Both the position numbers and the translations under genes were made by a program. Source: Pukyongia sp963768085 (GTDB taxonomy: Bacteria; Bacteroidota; Bacteroidia; Flavobacteriales; Flavobacteriaceae). Taken from it: a stretch of DNA of 64,000 nt. The notes beneath the pieces were generated by a model that did not search any database, had not been told where the DNA came from, and saw nothing but the letters and a program-made list of their open reading frames with translations. The stretch covers positions 496,001 to 560,000 of the forward strand of contig CAVYGO010000003.1 in assembly GCA_963768085.1 (NCBI GenBank), read 5' to 3'. Positions within the stretch are counted from its first letter, which is position 1. Each line of letters opens with the position of its first letter. This document shows positions 53,808-62,575 of the stretch, piece after piece.

Positions 53808-54641
53808 TTATTCCTTAGTATCGGAAGCGATTTGATCCAAAGACAAGTGGGAGATCAAATTGGTGTCCTTCGGAACATAGGGAATCAGTTCGAGTACCTT
53901 CTCGATCGATTCAATACGAGCTTTCGTCTTCTTGTTTGCCTTGATAATATACCAGGGAGCTCTTTCCGTGTTCGTCTTATCGAACATAGTACTCTTAAAA
54001 TCAGTATAGCGATCCCATAAACGTAACGCGTCCTGGTCTACAGAACTGAACTTCCATTTCTTTACGGGGCTTTTCTTAATATCCTCGAATCGCCTTGCCT
54101 GCTCTTCCTTGGTGATAGAAAAATAGATCTTAATAAGGTGAATACCGGATTCTATGATCATACGTTCAAATTCATTCACCTGATTCATAAAAATATTGTA
54201 TTCATCTTCGGTGCAGAAACCGTTAACTGGTTCTACCACGGCCCGATTGTACCAACTCCGGTCGAAGAATACGATCTTCCCCTTTTGTGGTAACTTGTTA
54301 ATATATCGCTGGAAGTACCACTGACTTTGTTCTTCCTCGGTAGGTTTCGGAAGGGCTACAATTGTAAATTCCCTTGGATTCAGGTATTGAGTGATCCTTC
54401 TGATGGCGCCTCCTTTACCCGCAGCATCCCGTCCTTCAAATAGTATCACTACTTTCTGCTCATTATCTGCTATCCATTTTTGCATCTTGATAAGTTCCTC
54501 CTGGAGGGATTTCACTCTAGCTTCATACTTAATGTACCGGACTGCTTTCAAAACTGAGTGTCCTTCGGTGATAATCAATTGCTTGATCCCTTTTTTAGAA
54601 TTGAGGATTTTTACCTCTTTTGATGAGAGTTTAATAGCCAT
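53808..54641 (-). CDS. ppk2: Polyphosphate kinase 2 family protein (second copy)
   Basis: 277 residues. PPK2 enzymes transfer phosphate between polyphosphate and nucleotides. Walker A is FEGRDAAGKGG (68-78), Walker B is FFDRSWYNRAVVEP, and the lid is KSPVKKWKFSSVDQDALRLW. It is the downstream partner of a paralog, with the start codon sharing one base with that gene's stop. Whether it favours ADP, GDP or AMP cannot be read with confidence. Confidence 0.93.
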   Translation of the reverse strand: MAIKLSSKEVKILNSKKGIKQLIITEGHSVLKAVRYIKYEARVKSLQEELIKMQKWIADNEQKVVILFEGRDAAGKGGAIRRITQYLNPREFTIVALPKPTEEEQSQWYFQRYINKLPQKGKIVFFDRSWYNRAVVEPVNGFCTEDEYNIFMNQVNEFERMIIESGIHLIKIYFSITKEEQARRFEDIKKSPVKKWKFSSVDQDALRLWDRYTDFKSTMFDKTNTERAPWYIIKANKKTKARIESIEKVLELIPYVPKDTNLISHLSLDQIASDTKE

Positions 54642-55492
54642 TAAAAGTCGATTTGTTTAATCATTCTGTGATAGCGTTGTACAACATTAGGGTCGGGAAA
54701 TAAATTTGTCCCCGAATCACCTTTTCCTTCATAATGGAATCTCGACAATACATGTCTTATACTTTCCAATCTCGCTTCTTTCTTATTATTTGTTTTAATG
54801 ATCATCCACGGACAAAAGGAGGTGTGTGTCCTGCTGAACATCTGTTCTTTGTAAAACGTATAATCATCCCATTTCCGTTGCCCAACCTGATCGACAGGGC
54901 TGAATTTCCATTGCTTTAACGGATTTTGAAGGCGTGCATCGAAGCGTTTCAATTGTTCATCCTTTGAAATAGAGAACCAGAATTTTATAATATCTACACC
55001 GTCTTCATAAAGCATATGCTCGAATTCCGGCACCTGAACCATAAATTTGTCGTATTCTTCCTGGTTACAGAATCCCATAACAGGCTCTACCACGGCACGG
55101 TTGTACCAGCTTCGGTCGAAAAACACGATCTCTCCCGGATCCGGAAGTACTTTAATATATCGTCTGAAATACCACTGCCCTTTCTCCACATTTGTGGGTT
55201 TGGTTAATGCAACGACCCGCATAGAACGTGGGTTAAGATGTTCGGTAAACCTTCGTATTGCACCACCTTTTCCAGCTGCATCGCGGCCTTCAAAAATGAC
55301 ACAAACCCGCTTGTTTTGCTTGGCTACCCATTGTTGCAAATCCACCAGCTCAGCCTGGAGTTTCAGAAGATCCTCTTCATAAGAAACAGAATTCATTACA
55401 TCAGTAAAGAATTCTTCAGGTAATTTTTCCTTTAAAATTGTAATCAAAGATTTTCTGTCTGAAACATCTTTAATATCTTTCAGTTCGAGCAT
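54641..55492 (-). CDS. ppk2: Polyphosphate kinase 2 family protein (first copy)
   Basis: 283 residues with the same motifs: Walker A FEGRDAAGKGG (67-77), Walker B FFDRSWYNRAVVEPVMGF and lid NPLKQWKFSPVDQVGQRKW. The two copies are clearly similar but differ along most of their length, so the duplication is old. They overlap by one base and must be co-translated; they may form hetero-oligomers or use different nucleotides. A MATE transporter gene lies upstream in the same direction. Confidence 0.93.
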   Translation of the reverse strand: MLELKDIKDVSDRKSLITILKEKLPEEFFTDVMNSVSYEEDLLKLQAELVDLQQWVAKQNKRVCVIFEGRDAAGKGGAIRRFTEHLNPRSMRVVALTKPTNVEKGQWYFRRYIKVLPDPGEIVFFDRSWYNRAVVEPVMGFCNQEEYDKFMVQVPEFEHMLYEDGVDIIKFWFSISKDEQLKRFDARLQNPLKQWKFSPVDQVGQRKWDDYTFYKEQMFSRTHTSFCPWMIIKTNNKKEARLESIRHVLSRFHYEGKGDSGTNLFPDPNVVQRYHRMIKQIDF

Positions 55493-55547
55493 AGGCTTAG
55501 GCGTTTAAAGACAAATGTCTGTACTAAATATAAATCAAAATATGATA

Positions 55548-56972
55548 TTAGTCATTTTGTGCAGGATTGGAAACCAATACAGATTCAGCGTTTACACTTG
55601 CAATAAGATCCCTTTTCACGGCTCTATTCAGAAAGTAACCCGTAAGAATGGTCGATAAGATATCCGCGATTGGAAATGCTATCCAGACGCCGAAAACTCC
55701 AAGAAAAGGAGGTAGAATTAATAGTAAAGGGATTAAGAAAAAACCTTGTTTGGTTAGGCTAAGCAATAAAGCCGGGATGGCTTTCCCGATCGCCTGAAAA
55801 TAGGAAGCTCCTATTAACTGAACCACAATTACCGGAGTTGCTGCAAACACCCAACGCAATGCTGAAGGGGTTCTACTAAGTATTTCCTGATTGTCAGCCA
55901 GCGTTGCAGCATCCAGGGAATTAGAGTTACTAATGAAAACTGCAACTATCTGTTCGGGAAATATCATAATTAAAGCGAAAATCAGTAATGCAAAAGCTCC
56001 CGAGGCTTTTATAGAGGTGTTAATGGATTCTTTTACACGTGCAAACTTCTTAGCACCGTAATTATATCCGGCAATTGGTAGAAATCCCTGATTTACCCCA
56101 ATCACAGGGAATAACGAGAACATCAGCATTCTGCTTATAATGCCATACACCGCTATATCCAGTGAATCTCCATACCGAATTAACACATTATTCAACAAAA
56201 TGGTTAACACAGCAATAGTTCCCTGCCTCGCGAGGGTAACAAAACTCAGGGCATTTATCTCGTTCACGATCTTACGCTTTAAAAAGAAGCTTTCCCATTT
56301 TAAACGCAACTCGCTTTTCACAATAAAGAACCAGAGGATAAATGCAAAGCATATTGCATAGCTGATAAAGGTTGCCCAGGCTGCTCCTTCCATTCCCATA
56401 TCGAAAACCCTGATGAGAATCCAATCCATGAAAATATTCCCAATAGCGGGCAACATCATCGCATACATCGCAAATTTTGGGTTTCCTTCCGCTCTTATCA
56501 CATTATTCCCCATCATACACATTGCGAGCATCACTATACCGTACAGTACTATACGATAGTAAGTAAGTGCGATGTCTCGGAAGGAATCATCAGCTCCAAA
56601 GAAATCAATTAGCTGATATTGGAATACCAAGCCAAGTACTGCCAGGATCCCGGAAGTGAAAAAGGTTATAGTGGTCTGGTTTCCGAAGACACGCAAGGCT
56701 TTGTCACGGTTTCCCGCTCCCAGTGCCCTGGAAAGAACCGAGCTTCCGCCAATTCCCACGGCCAGACCTATGGCGCCAATAAAAAAAGTGACAGGAATTA
56801 CAACCGTTATAGCAGAAATTGCAAGAGGCCCGATCCATCGTCCCACAAAGATCGTATCGACGATCATATTTAGGGACATCACTAATATTCCAATGGATGC
56901 AGGGACTGCCTGCTGAATGAGCAGCGAACTAATTGATTTCGTGCCAAGTTCGGCTGAACGGTTTCGCGCCAT
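55548..56972 (-). CDS. MATE-family efflux transporter
   Basis: 474 residues with 12 predicted helices. The N-terminal MATE pattern is SISSLLIQQAVPASIGILVM, followed by VDTIFVGRWIGPLAISAITV and AVGIGGSSVLSRALGAG. It exports drugs or metabolites with Na+ or H+ exchange; the substrate is unknown. Its ATG lies immediately after the ferrochelatase stop (56972/56973), so it is co-transcribed with hemH, but no link to heme is known. Confidence 0.94.
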   Translation of the reverse strand: MARNRSAELGTKSISSLLIQQAVPASIGILVMSLNMIVDTIFVGRWIGPLAISAITVVIPVTFFIGAIGLAVGIGGSSVLSRALGAGNRDKALRVFGNQTTITFFTSGILAVLGLVFQYQLIDFFGADDSFRDIALTYYRIVLYGIVMLAMCMMGNNVIRAEGNPKFAMYAMMLPAIGNIFMDWILIRVFDMGMEGAAWATFISYAICFAFILWFFIVKSELRLKWESFFLKRKIVNEINALSFVTLARQGTIAVLTILLNNVLIRYGDSLDIAVYGIISRMLMFSLFPVIGVNQGFLPIAGYNYGAKKFARVKESINTSIKASGAFALLIFALIMIFPEQIVAVFISNSNSLDAATLADNQEILSRTPSALRWVFAATPVIVVQLIGASYFQAIGKAIPALLLSLTKQGFFLIPLLLILPPFLGVFGVWIAFPIADILSTILTGYFLNRAVKRDLIASVNAESVLVSNPAQND

Positions 56973-58010
56973 TTATGCGATCGCTTTTTTAATATCCACA
57001 ATACGCCATTGTTCTATCCAATCTGCCAATAGTATGGCAAAATCATCGCGGTCGTTCAAACAGGGTATGGTGGTAAATTTTTCTCCGCCTACTTCATGGA
57101 ATATCTCTTCCCCTTCCATAGCGATCTCCTCCAGGGTTTCAAGACAGTCACTCACAAAGGCCGGAGTAACAACAACCAGTTTCTTCACACCAGCTTTCCC
57201 CAAACGTTCAATGGTGCGGTCTGTATACGGTTGTAGCCAGGGATCGAAACCCAGTCTGGACTGAAAGGTCGTAGTATATGTTCCTTCTTTCAGGCTTAGT
57301 TTTTCAGCAACCTGGCGGGTCGTTTCATAACACTGATGCCTGTAACAGAACTGATGGGCTTTAGATTGTGTTTTACAACATGCTCCATCTATTTTGCAGT
57401 GTGATTTGGTAATATCACTTTTTCTAATGTGTCGTTCGGGAACACCATGGTAACTAAACAATAAATGATCATAATCTACAGCATCAAGCTTCTCTGCCAT
57501 GCTATTTGAAAGTACTTCAATATACCCGGGATTGTTGTAAAACGACGGTAGAGATGTGATCTCAAGCTGAGGGAAAAATTCCTGTTGAAGTTCTTCCACC
57601 CTTACATTAATAGTTTCTGTGGTCGCCATAGCAAACTGAGGGTATAAGGGTATTACCAATACATCCTTCACACCCTGATCTGCCAATTCCTGCAGACCAT
57701 TCTTTAATGTCATGCTCCCATATCGCATTGCCAGAGCGACCGGAATATTGATTCGTTTCTGTATTTTTTTCTGAAGCCGTTCAGAAATTACAATTAAAGG
57801 AGAACCTTCTTCCCACCATATCTTACGGTAAGCTTCAGCCGATTTTTTAGGTCGCGTATTGAGAATAATCCCTCTAACAAGAATTGTTCTGGCCCATTTA
57901 GGGACATCGATCACCCTGGGATCCATTAAAAATTCATCCAAATATTTTTTTACATCTTTGGGGTCGGTGCTGTCCGGCGAACCCAAATTTACAAGAAGAA
58001 CTCCCTTCAT
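56973..58010 (-). CDS. hemH: Ferrochelatase
   Basis: Inserts Fe2+ into protoporphyrin IX, the last step of heme synthesis. I start it at ATG 58010 (MKGVLLVNLGSPDS) because a consensus promoter lies at 58030-58058 inside the longer frame. The ~345-residue protein has the LVNLGSPDS opening and the FSYHGVPERH metal-site region with its conserved His. A cysteine-rich stretch (CKIDGACCKTQSKAHQFCYR) is unusual and could bind metal or an Fe-S centre. Confidence 0.94.
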   Translation of the reverse strand: MKGVLLVNLGSPDSTDPKDVKKYLDEFLMDPRVIDVPKWARTILVRGIILNTRPKKSAEAYRKIWWEEGSPLIVISERLQKKIQKRINIPVALAMRYGSMTLKNGLQELADQGVKDVLVIPLYPQFAMATTETINVRVEELQQEFFPQLEITSLPSFYNNPGYIEVLSNSMAEKLDAVDYDHLLFSYHGVPERHIRKSDITKSHCKIDGACCKTQSKAHQFCYRHQCYETTRQVAEKLSLKEGTYTTTFQSRLGFDPWLQPYTDRTIERLGKAGVKKLVVVTPAFVSDCLETLEEIAMEGEEIFHEVGGEKFTTIPCLNDRDDFAILLADWIEQWRIVDIKKAIA

Positions 58011-58029
58011 GCTAGCTTTAAATTTCAAA

Positions 58030-58058
58030 CAAAAATACCCCATAATCCAGAAAAGCAA
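58030..58058 (-). promoter_or_regulatory. Promoter TTG-N18-TATTTTTG of hemH
   Basis: TTG at 58058-58056 and TATTTTTG at 58037-58030 on the minus strand, with 18-bp spacing, 20 bp before the hemH ATG at 58010. It places the start inside the longer reading frame. Confidence 0.7.
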
Positions 58059-58101
58059 TGGCCTTTAGGAGTAGATTAACGTTATGAAAGTATAATTAAA
58101 A

Positions 58102-58608
58102 TTAACCCTTTTGAAGTTTGGGTTCTTTTAGTTTAACAGAAGTGGATTCCTTACTCTTTGCACTACCCGGGAAGCTCAAATTTGTGCTACTGTAAATAGT
58201 TCCAAAGGTGGCTGCCGCATTGTACAGCTGGATAATAGCACTTTCTGCCTGTGTATCGGTCAATTCCCGCAAGGGGTGCGTAAACACCGCCCATATACGT
58301 TCTTCCGATATGGCATACTTTACATCCAGGGCTGTATGAAAATTCGCCACCAGGGAATTTAATATCTCCTCTTCCGATAAATTATCAACTTCAGTAATTG
58401 GGGAGATAATTCTCATCCTATTATTATTCACGTCCGTGATACAAAGAAAGATCCTGTCCTTCAGAGCGAATTGCCATTGTCCATCCCGGCCCGTCACGGT
58501 ATCGGCAACCCTGGTTATAATATCTTCTAATTTTTCATTATTCATATCCTGTGAAAAAGCCGAAGCTACCGGACTCACAAAGAGCAACATGATCAGGAGT
58601 TCTTTCAT
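58102..58608 (-). CDS. Exported protein of unknown function
   Basis: 168 residues with a signal peptide (MKELLIMLLFVSPVASAFSQ). The mature domain resembles the YbjN/CesT-like fold by its pattern of a conserved FLCITDVNNNRMRIISPI strand and long helices, but I have no firm family match. It sits between the AraC regulator and hemH on the same strand. A heme or iron link is suggested only by that position. Confidence 0.7.
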   Translation of the reverse strand: MKELLIMLLFVSPVASAFSQDMNNEKLEDIITRVADTVTGRDGQWQFALKDRIFLCITDVNNNRMRIISPITEVDNLSEEEILNSLVANFHTALDVKYAISEERIWAVFTHPLRELTDTQAESAIIQLYNAAATFGTIYSSTNLSFPGSAKSKESTSVKLKEPKLQKG

Positions 58609-58660
58609 AACTGCAGAGTTTTCAGAATGTTTGGTCGAAAAAACAGTAGTTTCATTTCAG

Positions 58661-59554
58661 TTAATTGGACAATGCCATGACAAATCTTTTAGGTGTGGTA
58701 CCGTATTTCTTTTTAAAGGCAGAGATAAAATGACTGGCTGTGCTATATCCTATTTTCAGTCCTACCTCGTTCACATTATGAGAGCCGGTAGCCAGTAACT
58801 GACGGGCATACTCCATTTTATGGTCGAAGAGAAAGCTAAAGACTGTAGCGCCGTACACCTGCTTGAATCCTTCCTTAAGCCTGTTGATGGGAAGTTGCAC
58901 TTCATCTGCCAATTGCTGTAAAGTAGGGGGTTCGGCCATTCTCTTGAGAATGATCTCTTTTGCTCGTTTGATCTTGGCCACATTGTCTTCATCGACCAGG
59001 AACGGGCATTGTTCGATATCCATATCGGCCGGCCTGTTAAAGTATAAACTTAACAGTTCGTACGACTTAGCCTTGAAGTATAGTTGTTTAACCGAGGAAT
59101 GCAGATTGTAATTGAGCATTTGATTGATCACAATAGCCATAGATGGTGATATTGGCGCATCCTTGTAATATTTCCGATCCTTGTTCTCATCACTTAAAAA
59201 TGAAATGTATCCTGCATCCCTGGAGAAAAGTGCGTGTAAATTTTTGATAGGTAGTAACAGCGATAAAACCCAGGACTTCGGACTCACAGAAACTTCAATA
59301 GGCAGATCCCGCTGTGGATTATATAGTAGTAGCGAAGTATCATCTGAAATTGGCAATCGATAATTTCCGTTATTAAAACTGAATGAAGCAGAACCCTTAA
59401 CACAAAAATGAAACTGAATATAGCTTGAACTTACTTCTCTCTTAAACAACTTATTTTCAGCAGTTTCATTCGTGAATTTCAGCACGAAAATATCAGAATC
59501 CACTAAGGTTTCATTATAAATACTTTGAGCGACACTTTTTTCCATGGAGTACAT
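58661..59554 (-). CDS. AraC-family transcriptional regulator
   Basis: 297 residues: an N-terminal ligand-binding-type domain (about 1-180) and a C-terminal AraC helix-turn-helix pair (about 195-295, LQQLADEVQLPINRLKEGFK, then VNEVGLKIGYSTASHFISAF, KKYGTTPKRF). It is divergent from hemA-hemC-hemD-hemE, with a 23-bp palindrome and a consensus hemA promoter between them. A role in controlling heme synthesis is likely from context. The start may be ATG 59554 or 59545. Confidence 0.9.
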   Translation of the reverse strand: MYSMEKSVAQSIYNETLVDSDIFVLKFTNETAENKLFKREVSSSYIQFHFCVKGSASFSFNNGNYRLPISDDTSLLLYNPQRDLPIEVSVSPKSWVLSLLLPIKNLHALFSRDAGYISFLSDENKDRKYYKDAPISPSMAIVINQMLNYNLHSSVKQLYFKAKSYELLSLYFNRPADMDIEQCPFLVDEDNVAKIKRAKEIILKRMAEPPTLQQLADEVQLPINRLKEGFKQVYGATVFSFLFDHKMEYARQLLATGSHNVNEVGLKIGYSTASHFISAFKKKYGTTPKRFVMALSN

Positions 59555-59569
59555 TAAATACTTTGAATA

Positions 59570-59592
59570 TTATTTAGATTCATTCTATATAA
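59570..59592. promoter_or_regulatory. 23-bp palindrome between the AraC gene and hemA (candidate iron-regulator box)
   Basis: TTATTTAGATT-C-ATTCTATATAA, 9 of 11 positions self-complementary. Its left half is identical to the minus-strand half of the feoA palindrome at 36239-36261. It sits 15 bp upstream of the AraC start and about 90 bp from the hemA -33 box. Confidence 0.55.
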
Positions 59593-59682
59593 TAAGATAG
59601 ATAGCGCTTATTCACGCCCGAATTTAGGGTAATTCCCTGATAAAAATCAATTTTTAATACAAATTAACAGGTTTCGACATAA

Positions 59683-59713
59683 TTGATGCCTCTGGCGTTA
59701 TTTTTTAATTTTG
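59683..59713 (+). promoter_or_regulatory. Promoter TTG-N20-TAATTTTG of hemACDE
   Basis: Both elements are consensus with 20-bp spacing, and the ATG at 59740 lies 26 bp beyond. The TTG at 59683 would also open the longer hemA frame, but it is the promoter -33 element, so hemA starts at 59740. Confidence 0.8.
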
Positions 59714-59739
59714 TAGCGACTTATTTTTGCCCTTCAGGT

Positions 59740-61011
59740 ATGAAAAAAAACGATTTGATGAACGGTGCTTCGACACCTGAAAGAAATTTTTACGCCATTG
59801 GGCTTAGTTATAAAAAGGCGGATGCCGAAATCCGAGGGCATTTTAGTGTTACAGAATCCGCTCAATCTTCTATTCTGGAGCAGGCTAAAAAGGAAGGCGT
59901 CCCTTCTTTAAGTGTAATTTCAACTTGCAATCGAACAGAACTTTACGGTATAGCTTCACATCCTGATCAGCTTATCAAACTTTTATGTACGCACACCAAT
60001 GGTACTATAGAAGAATTCGAGCAGGTTGCGTATGTCTATAAAAATAAACAAGCCGTTTCCCACTTATTTAATGTGGCCACAGGTCTTGATAGTCAGATAT
60101 TAGGTGATTTCGAGATTATTAGTCAGCTAAGAAATGGGATTAAGCGTTCAAAAAAAATGGGCATTCTGAATGCTTTTATGGAGCGACTGGCCAATGCGGT
60201 AATCCAGGCAAGTAAACGAATTAAGAATGAAACAGACCTTTCATCAGGTGTTACCTCTGTTAGCTTTGCTGCGGTACAGTATATCATGGCCCGTGTACCT
60301 TATATTTCTGAAAAGAACATACTGCTGTTTGGTATCGGTAAAATTGGCAGGAACACCTGTGAAAATCTCATTAAACATACCAAAAACACCCATATCACGC
60401 TTGTAAATCGCACCAAGCCAAAAGCCGAAAAAATTGCGGGTAAGTTCAATCTTATCGTGAAGGATTATGCGGGAATAGAATGTGAAATAGCACAAAGTGA
60501 TGTACTTATTGTAGCTACCGGGGCGCAAAAACCAACCATCAATAAGGCGCTGCTACATCTTAAAAAACCACTCCTTATCCTCGATCTTTCTATTCCTAAA
60601 AATGTTTCTACAGATGTGATGGAGAATGAGCATGTTACCCTCGTGCATTTGGATGATCTTGCCAGGGTAACCGACAGCACCCTTGTCCACCGTCAATCGC
60701 AGATACCGCAAGCTGAAATAATAATCGCTGAAATAGAAAATGAATTCAACGCCTGGGCTGAGAATAGAATTTTTGCACCTACCCTTAAAGCTCTCAAGTC
60801 GAAATTATCTGAAATAAAAGAAGGTGAGATTGACTTTCAAAAGCGAAAAATCAACGATTTTAACGAGGAGCAAGCAGCCATTGTTAGTGATAGGATCATT
60901 CAAAAAATAACCACCCAATTTGCGAATCATCTGAAGAATAATGAAACAGCCACGTCCGAAAGTATCGAACTGATAAAACAAGTGTTCCAACTCCCAACGA
61001 ACGAAGCGTGA
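59740..61011 (+). CDS. hemA: Glutamyl-tRNA reductase
   Basis: First committed step of tetrapyrrole synthesis by the C5 route, reducing glutamyl-tRNA to glutamate-1-semialdehyde with NADPH. The ~423-residue protein starts at 59740, set by the promoter at 59683-59713. The nucleophile motif STCNRTELYG (Cys63) is followed by the NADPH Rossmann domain (LLFGIGKIGRNTCENL) and a helical dimerisation domain. The GTG of hemC overlaps its stop by 4 bp. Confidence 0.96.
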   Translation: MKKNDLMNGASTPERNFYAIGLSYKKADAEIRGHFSVTESAQSSILEQAKKEGVPSLSVISTCNRTELYGIASHPDQLIKLLCTHTNGTIEEFEQVAYVYKNKQAVSHLFNVATGLDSQILGDFEIISQLRNGIKRSKKMGILNAFMERLANAVIQASKRIKNETDLSSGVTSVSFAAVQYIMARVPYISEKNILLFGIGKIGRNTCENLIKHTKNTHITLVNRTKPKAEKIAGKFNLIVKDYAGIECEIAQSDVLIVATGAQKPTINKALLHLKKPLLILDLSIPKNVSTDVMENEHVTLVHLDDLARVTDSTLVHRQSQIPQAEIIIAEIENEFNAWAENRIFAPTLKALKSKLSEIKEGEIDFQKRKINDFNEEQAAIVSDRIIQKITTQFANHLKNNETATSESIELIKQVFQLPTNEA

Positions 61012-61916
61012 GTAAGGTTATAAGAATTGGAACCCGCGACAGCGAACTAGCCCTTTGGCAGGCCAATACAGTAAAAGCAAGGCTGGAAGGTCTGGGATAC
61101 AGTACTGAATTGGTCCCGGTTAAATCAAGTGGTGATCTCAATTTGAGTACACCGCTCTACGAATTGGGTATTACGGGTATTTTCACAAAAACACTGGATA
61201 TCGCCATGTTAAATGGTGTAATTGATATCGCTGTTCACAGTATGAAAGACGTCCCTACCTTGTTGCCGCAGGGAATTGTGCAGACAGCAGTCTTAGAGCG
61301 TGCTTCAGCCAAGGACATTTTGGTTAGCAGAGGTAAATTTGATACCAATGAGAATTGCACAATTGCAACGGGAAGTTTACGACGAAAAGCGCAATGGCTG
61401 AGTCGCTATCCCCACCACAAGGTGGTGGGTTTACGTGGAAACGTAAACACGCGATTGAAAAAACTCGCGGATAGCGACTGGCAAGGGGCTATTTTTGCTA
61501 AAGCCGGCCTCTCACGTATCGGTTTATTACCCGACAGTTTCATTACGTTAGATTGGATGATTCCGGCTCCGGCACAGGGAGCGATGGTAGTCGTAGCCCG
61601 CAAGAATGACGATTTTTGCATTGAGGCAACAAAACAACTAGATGACCCTAAATCGGCACTATGCACCAAGATCGAGAGAGAATTTCTTCAAGTCCTGGAA
61701 GGAGGCTGTACGGCACCTATTGGTGCTCATGCCAAGTTTGTTATAAATAATATCAGATTCAAGGGCGTGTTGTTGTCCTTGGACGGGAAGAAAAAAATCG
61801 AAATTGAAAAAGAGATAGACCAACACAATCATATAGGATTTGGTAGGTCGATGGCAGTGAATATTCTGGAAAATGGTGGAAAGGAAGTTATGAAATTGAT
61901 TAAAGAAACTTTGTGA
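61008..61916 (+). CDS. hemC: Hydroxymethylbilane synthase (porphobilinogen deaminase)
   Basis: Condenses four porphobilinogens to hydroxymethylbilane. The 302 residues start at a GTG overlapping hemA and have IRIGTRDSELALWQAN at the N-terminus and GSLRRKAQW. The dipyrromethane cofactor cysteine is in LEGGCTAPIGAHA (Cys234). Length is normal. hemD starts at a GTG overlapping its stop. Confidence 0.97.
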   Translation: MSKVIRIGTRDSELALWQANTVKARLEGLGYSTELVPVKSSGDLNLSTPLYELGITGIFTKTLDIAMLNGVIDIAVHSMKDVPTLLPQGIVQTAVLERASAKDILVSRGKFDTNENCTIATGSLRRKAQWLSRYPHHKVVGLRGNVNTRLKKLADSDWQGAIFAKAGLSRIGLLPDSFITLDWMIPAPAQGAMVVVARKNDDFCIEATKQLDDPKSALCTKIEREFLQVLEGGCTAPIGAHAKFVINNIRFKGVLLSLDGKKKIEIEKEIDQHNHIGFGRSMAVNILENGGKEVMKLIKETL

Positions 61917-62575
61917 AAACGACATTATCTACAAAGAAGCTCACCCTGTCGCAAAAGGAATTGTTGCTCAATTCCGGGTTCACATTGGTTGAATACAACG
62001 CAATTTCCGTTTCGCCTCTCGAATTTGAGGTTCCGGGCACCATTAATTACGCCATTTTCACAAGTAGTAATGCGGTCGAAATTGTGCTCAATTCAACTAA
62101 GAAAAGACCTGATTTCAATAATGTGCTTTGTGTAGGCGAAAAAACAGCTCAGAAATTGATGGATTTAGGACAAAATGTGGTAAAAACAGCTAAAAATGCT
62201 TCAGAATTGAGCAAATTTATGCTAAAAAACTATAAAAATGAAGTTTTTTATTACTTCTGTGGATCACTACGAAGAGATGAACTTACGGATAACATAAAAA
62301 GTTCAAAAAATACGATTTTTGAGGTAAAAACGTATAAAACTGAGCTAAATATGAAGAAATTCGATCAAATATTCGACGGAATCATGTTTTTTAGTCCAAG
62401 TGGTGTAACCAGTTTTACTAAAGAAAACAAGCTTCTAAATTCCTATGTTTTTTGTATCGGAGACACGACTGCTTCACGAGCAAAAGCAGAGTCGGATAAG
62501 GTATATATTTCCAATACTACTTCTGTTGAGAGTGTGATCGAAAAAACGGTAAATATTTTAAAAGAAAATGCTTAA
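61913..62575 (+). CDS. hemD: Uroporphyrinogen-III synthase
   Basis: Closes hydroxymethylbilane to uroporphyrinogen III. The 220 residues start at GTG overlapping hemC by 4 bp. The family is poorly conserved; visible features are AIFTSSNAVEIVLNS, VGEKTAQKLMDLGQNV and VFCIGDTTASRAKAES, which match HemD's two-lobe fold. The position between hemC and hemE supports it. It overlaps hemE by 8 bp. Confidence 0.9.
   Translation: MKTTLSTKKLTLSQKELLLNSGFTLVEYNAISVSPLEFEVPGTINYAIFTSSNAVEIVLNSTKKRPDFNNVLCVGEKTAQKLMDLGQNVVKTAKNASELSKFMLKNYKNEVFYYFCGSLRRDELTDNIKSSKNTIFEVKTYKTELNMKKFDQIFDGIMFFSPSGVTSFTKENKLLNSYVFCIGDTTASRAKAESDKVYISNTTSVESVIEKTVNILKENA

Noticed and set aside
59683..59739. N-terminal extension of hemA from a TTG start
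   Set aside because: That TTG is the -33 element of a consensus promoter whose -7 box is at 59706-59713, downstream of it, so this stretch is not in the transcript.
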